A stretch of DNA of 64,000 nt from Ceratobasidium sp. AG-K (Eukaryota > Basidiomycota > Agaricomycetes > Cantharellales > Ceratobasidiaceae). Numbering within the stretch: the first letter of the stretch is position 1; each line of letters starts with the position of its first letter. The stretch spans positions 62,001-126,000 of the forward strand of contig JAWNGF010000009.1 in the NCBI GenBank assembly GCA_037039685.1, given 5' to 3'. Positions 23,290 to 32,116 of this stretch are shown here, one piece after another. The notes under the pieces are model-generated. The model saw nothing but the letters and a program-made list of their open reading frames with translations, was not told the origin of the DNA and did no database searches. The position numbers and the translations under genes are program-made.

Positions 23290-26211
23290 GAAACTCGAAG
23301 GTGCCACCACTTAGGGTCAACGGAGAAGTACTCGTGGATCCACAGGCACAGGCCAGAGCGTTCAAGGAGGCCTTCTTCCCATCCAACCCACCCGAAGTCG
23401 ATTCCACAGATCCTCTGGGCATACCACTCCAGCCCAGAAGAAACCACCACCCGATCACCCGACACGAGGTCCAGACCGCATTAGATAAGTCGTCCAACAC
23501 CTCAGCTCCTGGCGCTTTCGGCACCAACTATCGCCTACTCAAATGGGCTTTTCAGGTACTGCCGGACCAAATTGTACAACTGTACAACGGATGCCTGGAG
23601 CTTGGATATCACCCAACCTGCCTCCGCAACGCTGTTGTACAAGTCATACCCAAACCTAACAAGAGCAATATGTCTAACCCACGCTCTTACCACCCCATCT
23701 CCCTTCTAGAGACGCTCTCCAAATGCCTGGAGAAGGTCGTGACAACTCGACTACTCCATGAGGTTGGGAAGTTCAACCTAATCCCATTCACCCAATTTGG
23801 CGGCCGGGACAACTCCTCCTGCGTTGACGCTGGACTCACCCTTGCACACGACGTCCAATCAGCCTGGTCACATGGACAACAAGCCTCGCTACTCACCATG
23901 GACATCTCGGGATACTTCAACAATGTCAACCACGATCGTCTCATATTCACTCTCCGTCGTCTTGGCTTCGCCGACACCATCTGTGGCTGGCTCGGATCCT
24001 ATCTCCAGAATCGCTCCATCCAGATTAGAATCGACGATCTCCTATGCAATCCGGTCTTGCTTCAGCCTGTAGGGATTCCACAAGGGTCTCCGCTCTCTCC
24101 CGTTCTCTCTTCGCTCTACTCGCTCCCAATCCTCTACCTCTTTCGCCATGAGCCCGAGATCTCAGTCCGAGCATACGTTGACGACTTCACTATCATGGTT
24201 ACTGGCCGGTCCTTCAACTCTAATCGGGACGAACTCGAGGAAGCCGCCCAGACAGCCAACTCCACCCTCAGGAAGCTTGGCCTTGAATTCGAACTCAAGA
24301 AGAGCGAACTCATCCACTTTGCCTGCTCAAACCGCGACCTGACGCAGAACCCGAACGTTGTCCTAGAGAAACCCAACGGCGGCGCGCATACCGTCAGAGC
24401 TGCCGACTCTATTCGATGGCTGGGGTTCTTCCTCGACCGTCGGCTGAACTTCAAGGACCACGTACGCAAGATGGCCATCAAAGGACTGTCCGTCATTGCC
24501 GGCCTCAAGATGCTCGCCAATACGGTCCGTGGGCTCTCAGTCTACCACGCCCGCATCCTCTTCAAAACCTGCGTCGTCCCCATCCTCACATACGGGTCTT
24601 CAATATGGTTCCGGTCCAGGAACTACAAGTCGCTCATTGCACCCATTGTGAAAACCCAGAACGTCGGACTCCGGTGGCTCCTTGGAGCATTCCGCACGTC
24701 GCCAGTCCCCGCTATGGAACATGCAGCGTCGATTGCACCCATGCACATCACACTCCAAAAGCTCATCGAACGCGCCTCTGCCCGCCTCCGCCGCTTACCC
24801 ATCAAATCAGAAATTGCCCGTCGCCTCCCAGTGATGTGGGACTCGCACGACCAAGCTGCGCCCCAGCCTGACACCTCCCGCACCTCTCAAACTACCTCCA
24901 TATATGCGATTGCATCCCTGTCCCACCCCAACATCGAGTACATCGACCCATACCTGGCCAGCCCGTGGGAGTCGCCTGACGATTTCGGACGGAGACTCAA
25001 AATCATATGCCCCACCTCAGAGGATAGCCGCAGCGAACGCGACCATGCAGTGGAAACCGCCATAGGCATGATCGCAGCGGAGTCTGCATCCAGCCGTATG
25101 ATGGTATTCACTGACGGCTCAGCGCGTATCGTGGCAGGTTGCCGAAAGGTTGGCTGCGGTTTCTCCATCATACAAAATGGCCAGGAATTGGAGACCGGTC
25201 GGATTGGAATCGGACCAAGGGCGGAGGTATTTGACGCCGAGATGTTTGCTCTCGCGCAGGCTACCCGTCGTGCCGTCTCTCTCGCCCTCGCTTCGAACAC
25301 GCACGGTATATCCATTCACTCGGATAACCAATCGGCGGTCCAGCAGATCACACGTCTTACTGCACATCCAAACCAGTTCTGCTCGATTATCGCGCGCAGG
25401 GAAATCGACTCCTTTCTCGCAGCTCACCCTGATAACAACATCACACTCCGATGGGTCAAAGCCCACCACGGCATAGAAGGCAACGAACAAGCTGACATAC
25501 TCGCCAAAGAGGCAGGCGACCTTCCCCCGACCCCACTCTTCAATCGCACAATCACGTGGGCACGCGCGAGCGCCTCCCGGAAAGCCGCCAAAAGATGGAG
25601 ATCCCACTGGGCCTCTGCTTACAAATCCACCCATGTCCAGACCTCCATCCGCCACCCGCCATCACTCTCGGGCGGTGGAATCGGCGCCTTTCACCTTGGC
25701 CCGGACCTTCGCCGCAGCACTCACTCCCGACTGGTCCAGGTCATCCTGGGTCACTGCTCTGTCGGCGAGTACTTCCAACGGTTCATACCAGATAGGGACA
25801 TTGCGTGTCCGTGCGGCACTAAAATTCAAACTACCTGGCACGTCCTCCTGGACTGCCCCCTGCATCACGAGGCAAGGGCACATCTGCGCAAGGTGTCCAA
25901 CCCTCCCCGTCTACCCAGGATCTTTGGATCCAAAGCTGGACTCGAGGCCCTCTACGGCTTCATTCGGGACTCCAACACTTTCGCTATTACTTAATCCGCC
26001 CTGCTTTGGCTCCCTCTGCCCCTTTGTCCCCCGATCTCCTTCTCGTCGCCGTACCGCCCTCGGGCCCTTTCAGCTTCTCCCCCCTCTGCTCTCTTTACCG
26101 TGCTCGGCTTTGACTTCAGACGCCTCCTCTGTACGCCTCCCTTGTGGACGAGCGGTTTGACCTTGTGTTCATGTAGCTCGTTAAAGATGTATTTAAAAAA
26201 AAAAAAAAAAA
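23290..26211 (+). mobile_element. 5'-truncated non-LTR retrotransposon (Tad-like LINE with RNase H)
   Basis: The element runs from the left target-site duplication to an A-rich tail at 26195-26211. Only the 3' part of ORF2 is present; ORF1 and the apurinic endonuclease domain are missing, as in most LINE copies truncated during reverse transcription. The remaining ORF is uninterrupted, pointing to a recent insertion. The 3' untranslated part (25995-26194) ends before the poly(A). The element lies 73 bases upstream of the F-box ATG at 26295. Confidence 0.9.
23301..25994 (+). CDS. LINE ORF2 fragment: reverse transcriptase plus RNase H
   Basis: The open frame codes for 897 residues without a stop and has no proper start because the element is truncated. 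Reverse transcriptase motifs: LLTMDISGYFNNVNHDRL (about residue 200, motif A Asp), GIPQGSPLSPVLSSLYS (motif B), and RAYVDDFTIMV (about 290, motif C with the catalytic YVDD). A linker follows. The RNase H domain is at about 598-735, with acidic residues in FTDGSA, FDAEMFAL, IHSDNQSAV and GNEQADILAKEA. A C-terminal CPCG...H...C zinc-knuckle-like motif sits near 840. All catalytic residues are present, but without the endonuclease this copy cannot be autonomous. Confidence 0.93.
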   Translation: MPPLRVNGEVLVDPQAQARAFKEAFFPSNPPEVDSTDPLGIPLQPRRNHHPITRHEVQTALDKSSNTSAPGAFGTNYRLLKWAFQVLPDQIVQLYNGCLELGYHPTCLRNAVVQVIPKPNKSNMSNPRSYHPISLLETLSKCLEKVVTTRLLHEVGKFNLIPFTQFGGRDNSSCVDAGLTLAHDVQSAWSHGQQASLLTMDISGYFNNVNHDRLIFTLRRLGFADTICGWLGSYLQNRSIQIRIDDLLCNPVLLQPVGIPQGSPLSPVLSSLYSLPILYLFRHEPEISVRAYVDDFTIMVTGRSFNSNRDELEEAAQTANSTLRKLGLEFELKKSELIHFACSNRDLTQNPNVVLEKPNGGAHTVRAADSIRWLGFFLDRRLNFKDHVRKMAIKGLSVIAGLKMLANTVRGLSVYHARILFKTCVVPILTYGSSIWFRSRNYKSLIAPIVKTQNVGLRWLLGAFRTSPVPAMEHAASIAPMHITLQKLIERASARLRRLPIKSEIARRLPVMWDSHDQAAPQPDTSRTSQTTSIYAIASLSHPNIEYIDPYLASPWESPDDFGRRLKIICPTSEDSRSERDHAVETAIGMIAAESASSRMMVFTDGSARIVAGCRKVGCGFSIIQNGQELETGRIGIGPRAEVFDAEMFALAQATRRAVSLALASNTHGISIHSDNQSAVQQITRLTAHPNQFCSIIARREIDSFLAAHPDNNITLRWVKAHHGIEGNEQADILAKEAGDLPPTPLFNRTITWARASASRKAAKRWRSHWASAYKSTHVQTSIRHPPSLSGGGIGAFHLGPDLRRSTHSRLVQVILGHCSVGEYFQRFIPDRDIACPCGTKIQTTWHVLLDCPLHHEARAHLRKVSNPPRLPRIFGSKAGLEALYGFIRDSNTFAIT

Positions 26212-26222
26212 GGACACGTGCC
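26212..26222 (+). repeat. target-site duplication, right copy
   Basis: Second copy of ggacacgtgcc, directly after the A-tail of the LINE; identical to 23279-23289. Confidence 0.85.
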
Positions 26223-26294
26223 TATCCACGGACGGCATCCGAGTCAATAAACTTAAATCCAACTGTCTGTCTCGTCTATCTTTGTTGGATCGAA

Positions 26295-27935
26295 ATGGTG
26301 GCGGCTTCCGTGAAACATCTCTCTTACGAGATAGTTGAGAATATCTTAGAAAAACTATCTAAGATGGACCTTGTGGCCGTTTCTTTGGTTTGTCAAGCTT
26401 GGCGTGTGGCATCGTTTCCCCTACTGTATCACACTGTAAATTTAACTGCTGGACCGCCACTCCTGCATTTTGTACAGAGGATACTCGCTCAAGAACGAGA
26501 ATACGAAGCGTTGGGGAAACCCCGAGATGAGAGCGAAGGAGATGTGCGTGCGCTGCGGGTCGCCCATTACATCCGCCACATTCATTTGACTCAGCTATCT
26601 TTGACACATGAGGAACTCGCCGATTTCGGACAGGCCATGTCAAAACTGAAGAAACTCGAGTATCTCCACTGGGATCCAGCATCGGGACATACACTCAACC
26701 CAGACTGGTGTTCTGTTCTGGCCCTGATACACGAACATTTGCCAGCATTGCATTCCCTTAAACTGGAAATAGCGTGTGACGTCTTCTGCTCGGTAAGTTG
26801 ACTACTGGGTTCTCCTTTCGACTTGGGTGCATACCGATCTTTTATGAATAGCCCGAAGGACATGGACAAGGAGAGCCAACCGTAGCATTGACCAACCTAC
26901 GGGACCTTTCGATTGTCTTCAAGCAGAGTGTGTTTTATGATTGGGCTATATATACACTCGACTTGTCCCCGGCGACCGAGAGCTTAATCACTGGCGCATC
27001 AAACATTGAATCCTTGGATCTCTCGTTTCAGCACCATGAGATATACTCCCACCTGGCCTGGGTCTCGGGCGAACTTTTTGAAGCCCTATCTGGCACACAT
27101 TTCCCCAACTTGCGCTTTTTGCGGGTGTGCACCCGTGAGATGGGATCAGCGGAGCACTTTGACAAACATCTATTGGAAGGCTTCATTTCGAAACACTCGA
27201 AACTCCGTACCGTTGTACTTGATGCAAGTCGCGCGGTCTGGTCTTGGGCAACTCCTCCTCAATGGCTCACCATAACTCCCAGAGAAATAGCCAAGCTACT
27301 GCCCTTGATACGCCACTTTGAGGGCCCTTGCGCCATGGCTGAAGCATTACTGGGTTCTGAAATAGCACAGCAGATTGAAACCCTAGTGCTCATCGAAGCT
27401 GCTTGTGAGGATAGACTTGTATCCGAGTTCCTACTTGCAATAGTCGATTTTAGAACGGATCTTCCCGGTCTAAAACGATTTGGGATACGCTCGAAACATA
27501 TGACATGGCAGAAGATCTTGACCGGTACACGGGAATTTGTGTCACGCGCACCCGGGATTGAAGAGCTAGTCATCGATGGATTGGCGTTGCAAGTGCAAGG
27601 GAGTACCCCAGAAGATTTCGTAAGTACACATAATTTTCCTCTCACGTGTGAGTGCCCAGTATATGTATTGACATAACTGTGTTGTACAGAGAGCGTGTGC
27701 AGAAACCCTAGGAACACTCTCCAGCCTACGTACATTGGGACTTAGCAAGCCATCATCCGGCGTTTCGGAAGCGGAGATGCGTTTCTTTCAACTTGTTGGA
27801 GCAACGTGCCCTCAGCTCCAGTCAATCGACTACGTGCTCCAGAATGATCTGCGTGGCTGGTGGTTGATCGTCCGTCGTGCGGACCTGAGCGTCGATGTGA
27901 AGTATGTGGAGAACGGCAAGTGTAAAATGAAATAA
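26295..27935 (+). CDS. F-box protein with leucine-rich-like repeats
   Basis: Three exons (26295-26792, 26852-27619, 27690-27935) give 503 residues in one frame. The N-terminal F-box reads LSYEIVENILEKLSKMDLVAVSLVCQ, with W-R before SFPLLYHTV (about residues 9-45). The remainder has spaced leucine segments (LRDLSIVF, IESLDLSF, LRFLRVC, LRTVVLD, IEELVIDGL, LRTLGL), typical of F-box proteins with degenerate leucine-rich repeats common in Agaricomycetes. Such proteins link a target to Skp1-Cullin ubiquitin ligase; the target is unknown. The upstream LINE insertion ends 73 bases before the ATG and has probably displaced the original promoter. Confidence 0.85.
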
Positions 27936-29100
27936 AAGGCCTTTTTCTGCGGTTTTGATATGGATCGTTTCTAGAGTCGAAGATTATGCGGCCTGTCAGG
28001 CTTCCTTCTGGACGGGCCACAACGTAATGCGGTCGGTGTGTTGGTGTCTTCGAAAAGGTTGATACCTGGGTAGATCCCCTGTTTTGCGGGCACCTCGTCC
28101 AAACACGTACAGATGCAAGAATAATAACATGTCGTTTATTGGGGGTTCACCCCGCCCATTTGTTATCCGCGCATATATCCTAACACATCAATTACGATGA
28201 CACCGGTGTTACATTGTGGAGGCGATAACGTAATAATGCCAGCCCCTAGCCCTCTCCTAACCTTGTAGAGTATTCTGGTCCCTAAGTTGCTGAAGAGCTC
28301 GTTTGATACCAATGAGCCATTGATTGTGTAGAAATAGATAAATAGGTGGGATGGCCAGCGTAGCAAACTGCTATGTTGTGTGTCCGTGGCGGTGTATAAT
28401 AATATTACACTAGGTACATACGTTGATCATTCACTCAACGATCTTTCTATATGGTGGAACTATCTTTGCGGACGTGATGACAGGACATAAATTTGACCTG
28501 GCTCGCCTCACTGTACATATAATGCTGGGCTGCTCAGCGAAAACCGCACGTGCAAGTAAGGGCTCGTTTGCGTAAACGAGCCCTTACGAGCCTCAATTAG
28601 CACTGCAGTTTGCGCTGAGTGGGTCACGACACGCGAGGTGATTGAGAGCATCCCTGGCTAAGGGTCTGCATTCATTTGGGGATTAGCTCGCACCAGTAAG
28701 TTTTGCAGCCAAGCTTTTTAGAAGTAGCACAGCGCTTGAGATTGTGGCAGTGTAGTTCCGCGATGCCCGATCGTTCCGGCGCGTGTGCCAAGCACGATTG
28801 CTCAAGCAGTCCGGCGGCAAGCATTCGTTGGATTTTGCCATGTCTTTACCGCCGTTTCAACAGGGACATGATACTGACGGACGGCTGATATTTTCTTACT
28901 GAGCTGCGCAGCAAAGTGGTGGGTAGTTCCATCCGTGGTTGAAGCAGAGCGCCGACCAAGGCGATCAGCGCAATCTCCGTTATTGGCAGTGGCTGTACGG
29001 GGCATTTGGGCTCGGTCACTCCTGCAGGTGCCTAGTGCACTTGCCCTGCCTCATCCACACGCTGATCACTTTACGCAAGTAGATGCCCGCGATCCAGCAG
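27936..29100. other. intergenic region with a perfect hairpin
   Basis: No exon-like segment is seen over more than 1.1 kb. A perfect 14-bp inverted repeat lies at 28556-28587 (separate entry). The last part before 29190 is the promoter of the cupredoxin gene. Confidence 0.45.
28556..28587. repeat. perfect 14-bp inverted repeat (hairpin)
   Basis: gtaagggctcgttt (28556-28569), a four-base gap gcgt, then its exact reverse complement (28574-28587). It could be a fold-back element end, a replication or binding site, or chance; nothing around it tells which. Confidence 0.6.
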
Positions 29101-29106
29101 TATAAG
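29098..29106 (+). promoter_or_regulatory. TATA-like box of cupredoxin gene
   Basis: The word agtataagt lies about 90 bases before the ATG at 29190. Confidence 0.4.
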
Positions 29107-29189
29107 TATTCCTGGGTCAAGGGTGACACTCTCCATCCCCCGGTTCTTTCCTCGTTCCACCTCCGCCTGCGCCCACTTACGAACTCATA

Positions 29190-29911
29190 ATGATGTTTAA
29201 AATTGCCTCGATTCTGTCGGCCGCTGTGCTCGCACTTCCTCTTACCTCGGTCGTCGCCAACCCTGTCCCCTCCCATTCCGACGAGGGCGCCGAACTCGAG
29301 GCGCGCAGCAACTGGCACTACCCCAAGACTCACCGAGTGACTGTGGGAGCTTGGGGCCAGTTTAGGTATGATCCTCAGTACGTTCACGCAAAGGCCGGAG
29401 ATTATATCAAGTTTGAATTGTATGTTACCGAGATTCGTTGGGCGCTTAAGAGACTCACGTGTTGCTTCACCAGCCACCCCAAGAACCACACTGTGACGGA
29501 AAGCTCGTTCGATAAACCATGCAACAGGAATGATCACGGGTTCCGAACTGGGTTGTGAGTGGCGAGGTTCTTATATTAAAATAGTGGATGCTGACAGACT
29601 GGGCTACCCTAGTGTCCCAGTTCCTCAGGGGTCGTCGCACCTCCCTCATAGGACATACAAGGTCCCGGATGTAAGTAGGAGCACTCTATCGTACGCTAAG
29701 CAGCCGCTAAATATACCCATTTTCTATAGGACAAGCCCCACTGGTTTTACTGTGGCCAAACCGGTCACTGCGCCGACGGCATGGTCTTTGCAGTACGTAA
29801 AGACCTCCATGACATACTTCCAAAGACTAATTGGGATACCAGGTGAACCCTCCTCACAAGGGCAACACTTTCCACAAGTTCCAAGATATGGCCAAGAGCT
29901 CTGGAAAGTAA
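29190..29911 (+). CDS. secreted cupredoxin-like protein
   Basis: Five exons (29190-29419, 29474-29554, 29613-29670, 29730-29792, 29843-29911) give 166 residues. A signal peptide is clear (MMFKIASILSAAVLALPLTS, probable cut after the VVA-N or later Arg-Ser region). A cupredoxin fold follows: HRVTVGAWG, then FHPKNHTVTESSF with the first copper-ligand histidine. Near the C-terminus WFYCGQTGHCADGM supplies the Cys, His and Met ligands of a type 1 copper site. Small secreted cupredoxins of this kind are common in basidiomycetes and may carry electrons or bind copper outside the cell. No C-terminal GPI-type hydrophobic tail is seen. Confidence 0.88.
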
Positions 29912-30930
29912 ACGCCAATGACCAAAATGTTGGCTACTGTGCTGTTATGATTTCCCCGTGTTGATGGGTATGGGTTTTTCGTGTTGGGCAATGGACTATA
30001 CGAGGTAGATTGGTGATATTTTATTTACGACTCTCACGCTGTTCATAGTTGGATATACATCTTGAAATATTTCAGTATCTGCATGTGATTGGTGGAGTGG
30101 AGACGCATGAGCCCCGTCCGTGTAAGGAAGCCAGAGCGTCACGTGCAATTGGCATACTCTGCAAAAAGAAATGGGTAAAATAACATGAAATATCATGTTA
30201 TAACACCATTACTCCATAAACATTCCCCCCACTATCATTACACCAGATTACACCACCCCAGGTGTAATGACATGACATAACATGGAATGAGACCCAAGAC
30301 AAACTGCTTCCAAATGCAACATATGACCAGACCGGGATGGCAGCCCAGCCCAAATAGGGAACCAATATAACCATATGAGGTGTGATCAACTGACACAAGC
30401 CTGACCAATTTCATTACCTAATCATAGGTGAACAAGCTTATGTGATACTGACTAAGAAATTTGAAATTATTTTGGCACTGCATGTGCCTCCCTCGGCACC
30501 TGACTCTGCCTTTGCAACTGATCCCCAACTTCCCACCAAGCCTCTGACAAACCACTCCCCTGTCCCCTTGCCCATGTAGGCCCTTCTTAACCTGGGGGTA
30601 CTTCATAGCATTTAGCCCCTTTGGTCAACAAGGGATAAAAATCGCATGGTGGGATCAAGAGTTGACACTGCATTGGAAATGCATTGGAAATGGAAAACTA
30701 CCAAATTGGGAAGATTTCAAATTGACTTTAGGTTCTCATTCTTGTTTTGGCATGGTTTACATCACTAGTGTAATTTCATGTAATTACACTTTGAGTGTAA
30801 TAACACCTCATGACACCATATAACACCTTAAACATTCCCCCACTATCATTACACTCCAGGTTTTTCCAGAGTAGATGTATGTGGATGCCGTTCACTTTAC
30901 CAACAGTGAGGATCCTACCATATTGAGGCA
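29912..30930. repeat. AT-rich non-coding region with a duplicated motif block
   Basis: Two related blocks occur in direct orientation about 610 bases apart: ataacacc...taaacattcccccc followed by actatcattacacc (about 30200-30244), and ataacacc...taaacattccccc followed by actatcattacactcc (about 30819-30857). A palindrome (ataacatga, 4-nt gap, tcatgttat) lies at 30180-30201, and ttacact/agtgtaa fold-backs at 30784-30800. No coding sequence is seen between. It may be a solo LTR, a MITE or another repeat; the exact ends cannot be set by eye. Confidence 0.45.
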
Positions 30931-30933
30931 ACG

Positions 30934-30940
30934 TATATAA
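30934..30940 (+). promoter_or_regulatory. TATA-like box before small ORF
   Basis: The word tatataa lies about 75 bases upstream of the ATG at 31016, supporting transcription of the small gene that follows. Confidence 0.35.
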
Positions 30941-31015
30941 CCCCAAATCCAACTACTACAGACATCACCCTTGTATTCATAACCCATTTGTTAGCGCATT
31001 GAATTTCGTGGTGCC

Positions 31016-31432
31016 ATGCCAGTTCCCGATTCACCACTCCGCTTCTCACTGTGCATCCGGACTTTGTTTTCTTTCGACAGGTCATTGTGTGGCGGGGATT
31101 ACTACATCTCCACAGACGATCTTCGCCTCTGCGCCCAGACACGCCTCGCACCCGAACATAGACCAGAGGAATTCCCAGAACTAATCGCAACCAACGCAAT
31201 GAACGCCGTCAAGTCGAGCGACGAGCGGTTCATGGACTATGACGGGTGGCGCGTCAAGTACGACTGCCCCAAAGGCTACTATCGCGTTCTGATTACTCGA
31301 CAGGAAGAGGGGGTCCGAAACCACCCGTTCGAGGAGGGACCCGAGGACAAGGCGGCTAAGGAGTTGTTGGTTGGACTGGGTTTGCCACTTCGTGGAGGGG
31401 TTGCGCTCAAGGGTCCGGTTCTTAGACGTTGA
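31016..31432 (+). CDS. hypothetical small protein (138 aa)
   Basis: An open frame with a TATA-like box in front. The protein starts MPVPDSPLRFSLC and contains charged, ordered-looking segments (YDGWRVKYDCPKGYYRVLI, then a Glu/Lys-rich helix-like tail). No family was recognised. A splice acceptor-like tttcgacag at 31072-31080 raises the possibility that the first part is an untranslated exon or intron. Function unknown. Confidence 0.4.
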   Translation: MPVPDSPLRFSLCIRTLFSFDRSLCGGDYYISTDDLRLCAQTRLAPEHRPEEFPELIATNAMNAVKSSDERFMDYDGWRVKYDCPKGYYRVLITRQEEGVRNHPFEEGPEDKAAKELLVGLGLPLRGGVALKGPVLRR

Positions 31433-32116
31433 TTGTGGATTTCTGATGGTGATTTTCCACATCCTTGCGCATCCTTTCATCCCACTCCATCACGTTGATC
31501 GAAAGAGTGTTCTGAGGAATGCCTTAGTCATGGAGGCTCAAGAACGGGGGTGCAGGGCGTAGTTGATGCTGGGGATACGCAACCGAATGAATAGGGAGGC
31601 ATTCGGATCGAAACACCTTGTGCATCACTCGTTCTAGTCGTTATTCTGATAGTAGGCTATATGCACTGATAAAGTTTGCTAGCAACAAGTAAATGCATTT
31701 GTACCTTCTATTTATATACAGCTCGGCAGGAACTTGGTTGGGCATGATGTCACCAAAGTCAATCAGACGTAAGCGCCGGGCGCGTTGCCACGTGTTGTTG
31801 ATGAGCCAAACAGCAACCGATGTGATGTGTTGATATTGGGAAGAGTTGACCGGTTTGTTCACTCCTTTATATCCGGCAGACGTTGGTGTCGAGTCGGACT
31901 TTTGTCGCTTGCTCTGGACAGCCTCTAGTCGACTGGAGAGTCTGTTTTGGTGGGATCAGAGGTAAGTGTCTGGACTGTTTACCCTCATTTGAGATCTGTC
32001 AAGTTTTTGAATTCCCCTTTGTTCCGTGTTGGACGTCACCTCTTATCTACTGTGTTTCCCCACTTGTTGATCACTTTCATCGGCAGCAGGCTGCTCGTTC
32101 ATCTGTCTTTACTGCC
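31433..32116. other. intergenic region and probable 5' leader of next gene
   Basis: No separate gene is seen. Between about 31960 and 32089 an intron-like segment (gtaagtgtctgg ... cggcag) suggests the leader of the Ser-rich membrane protein gene is spliced. Confidence 0.35.
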
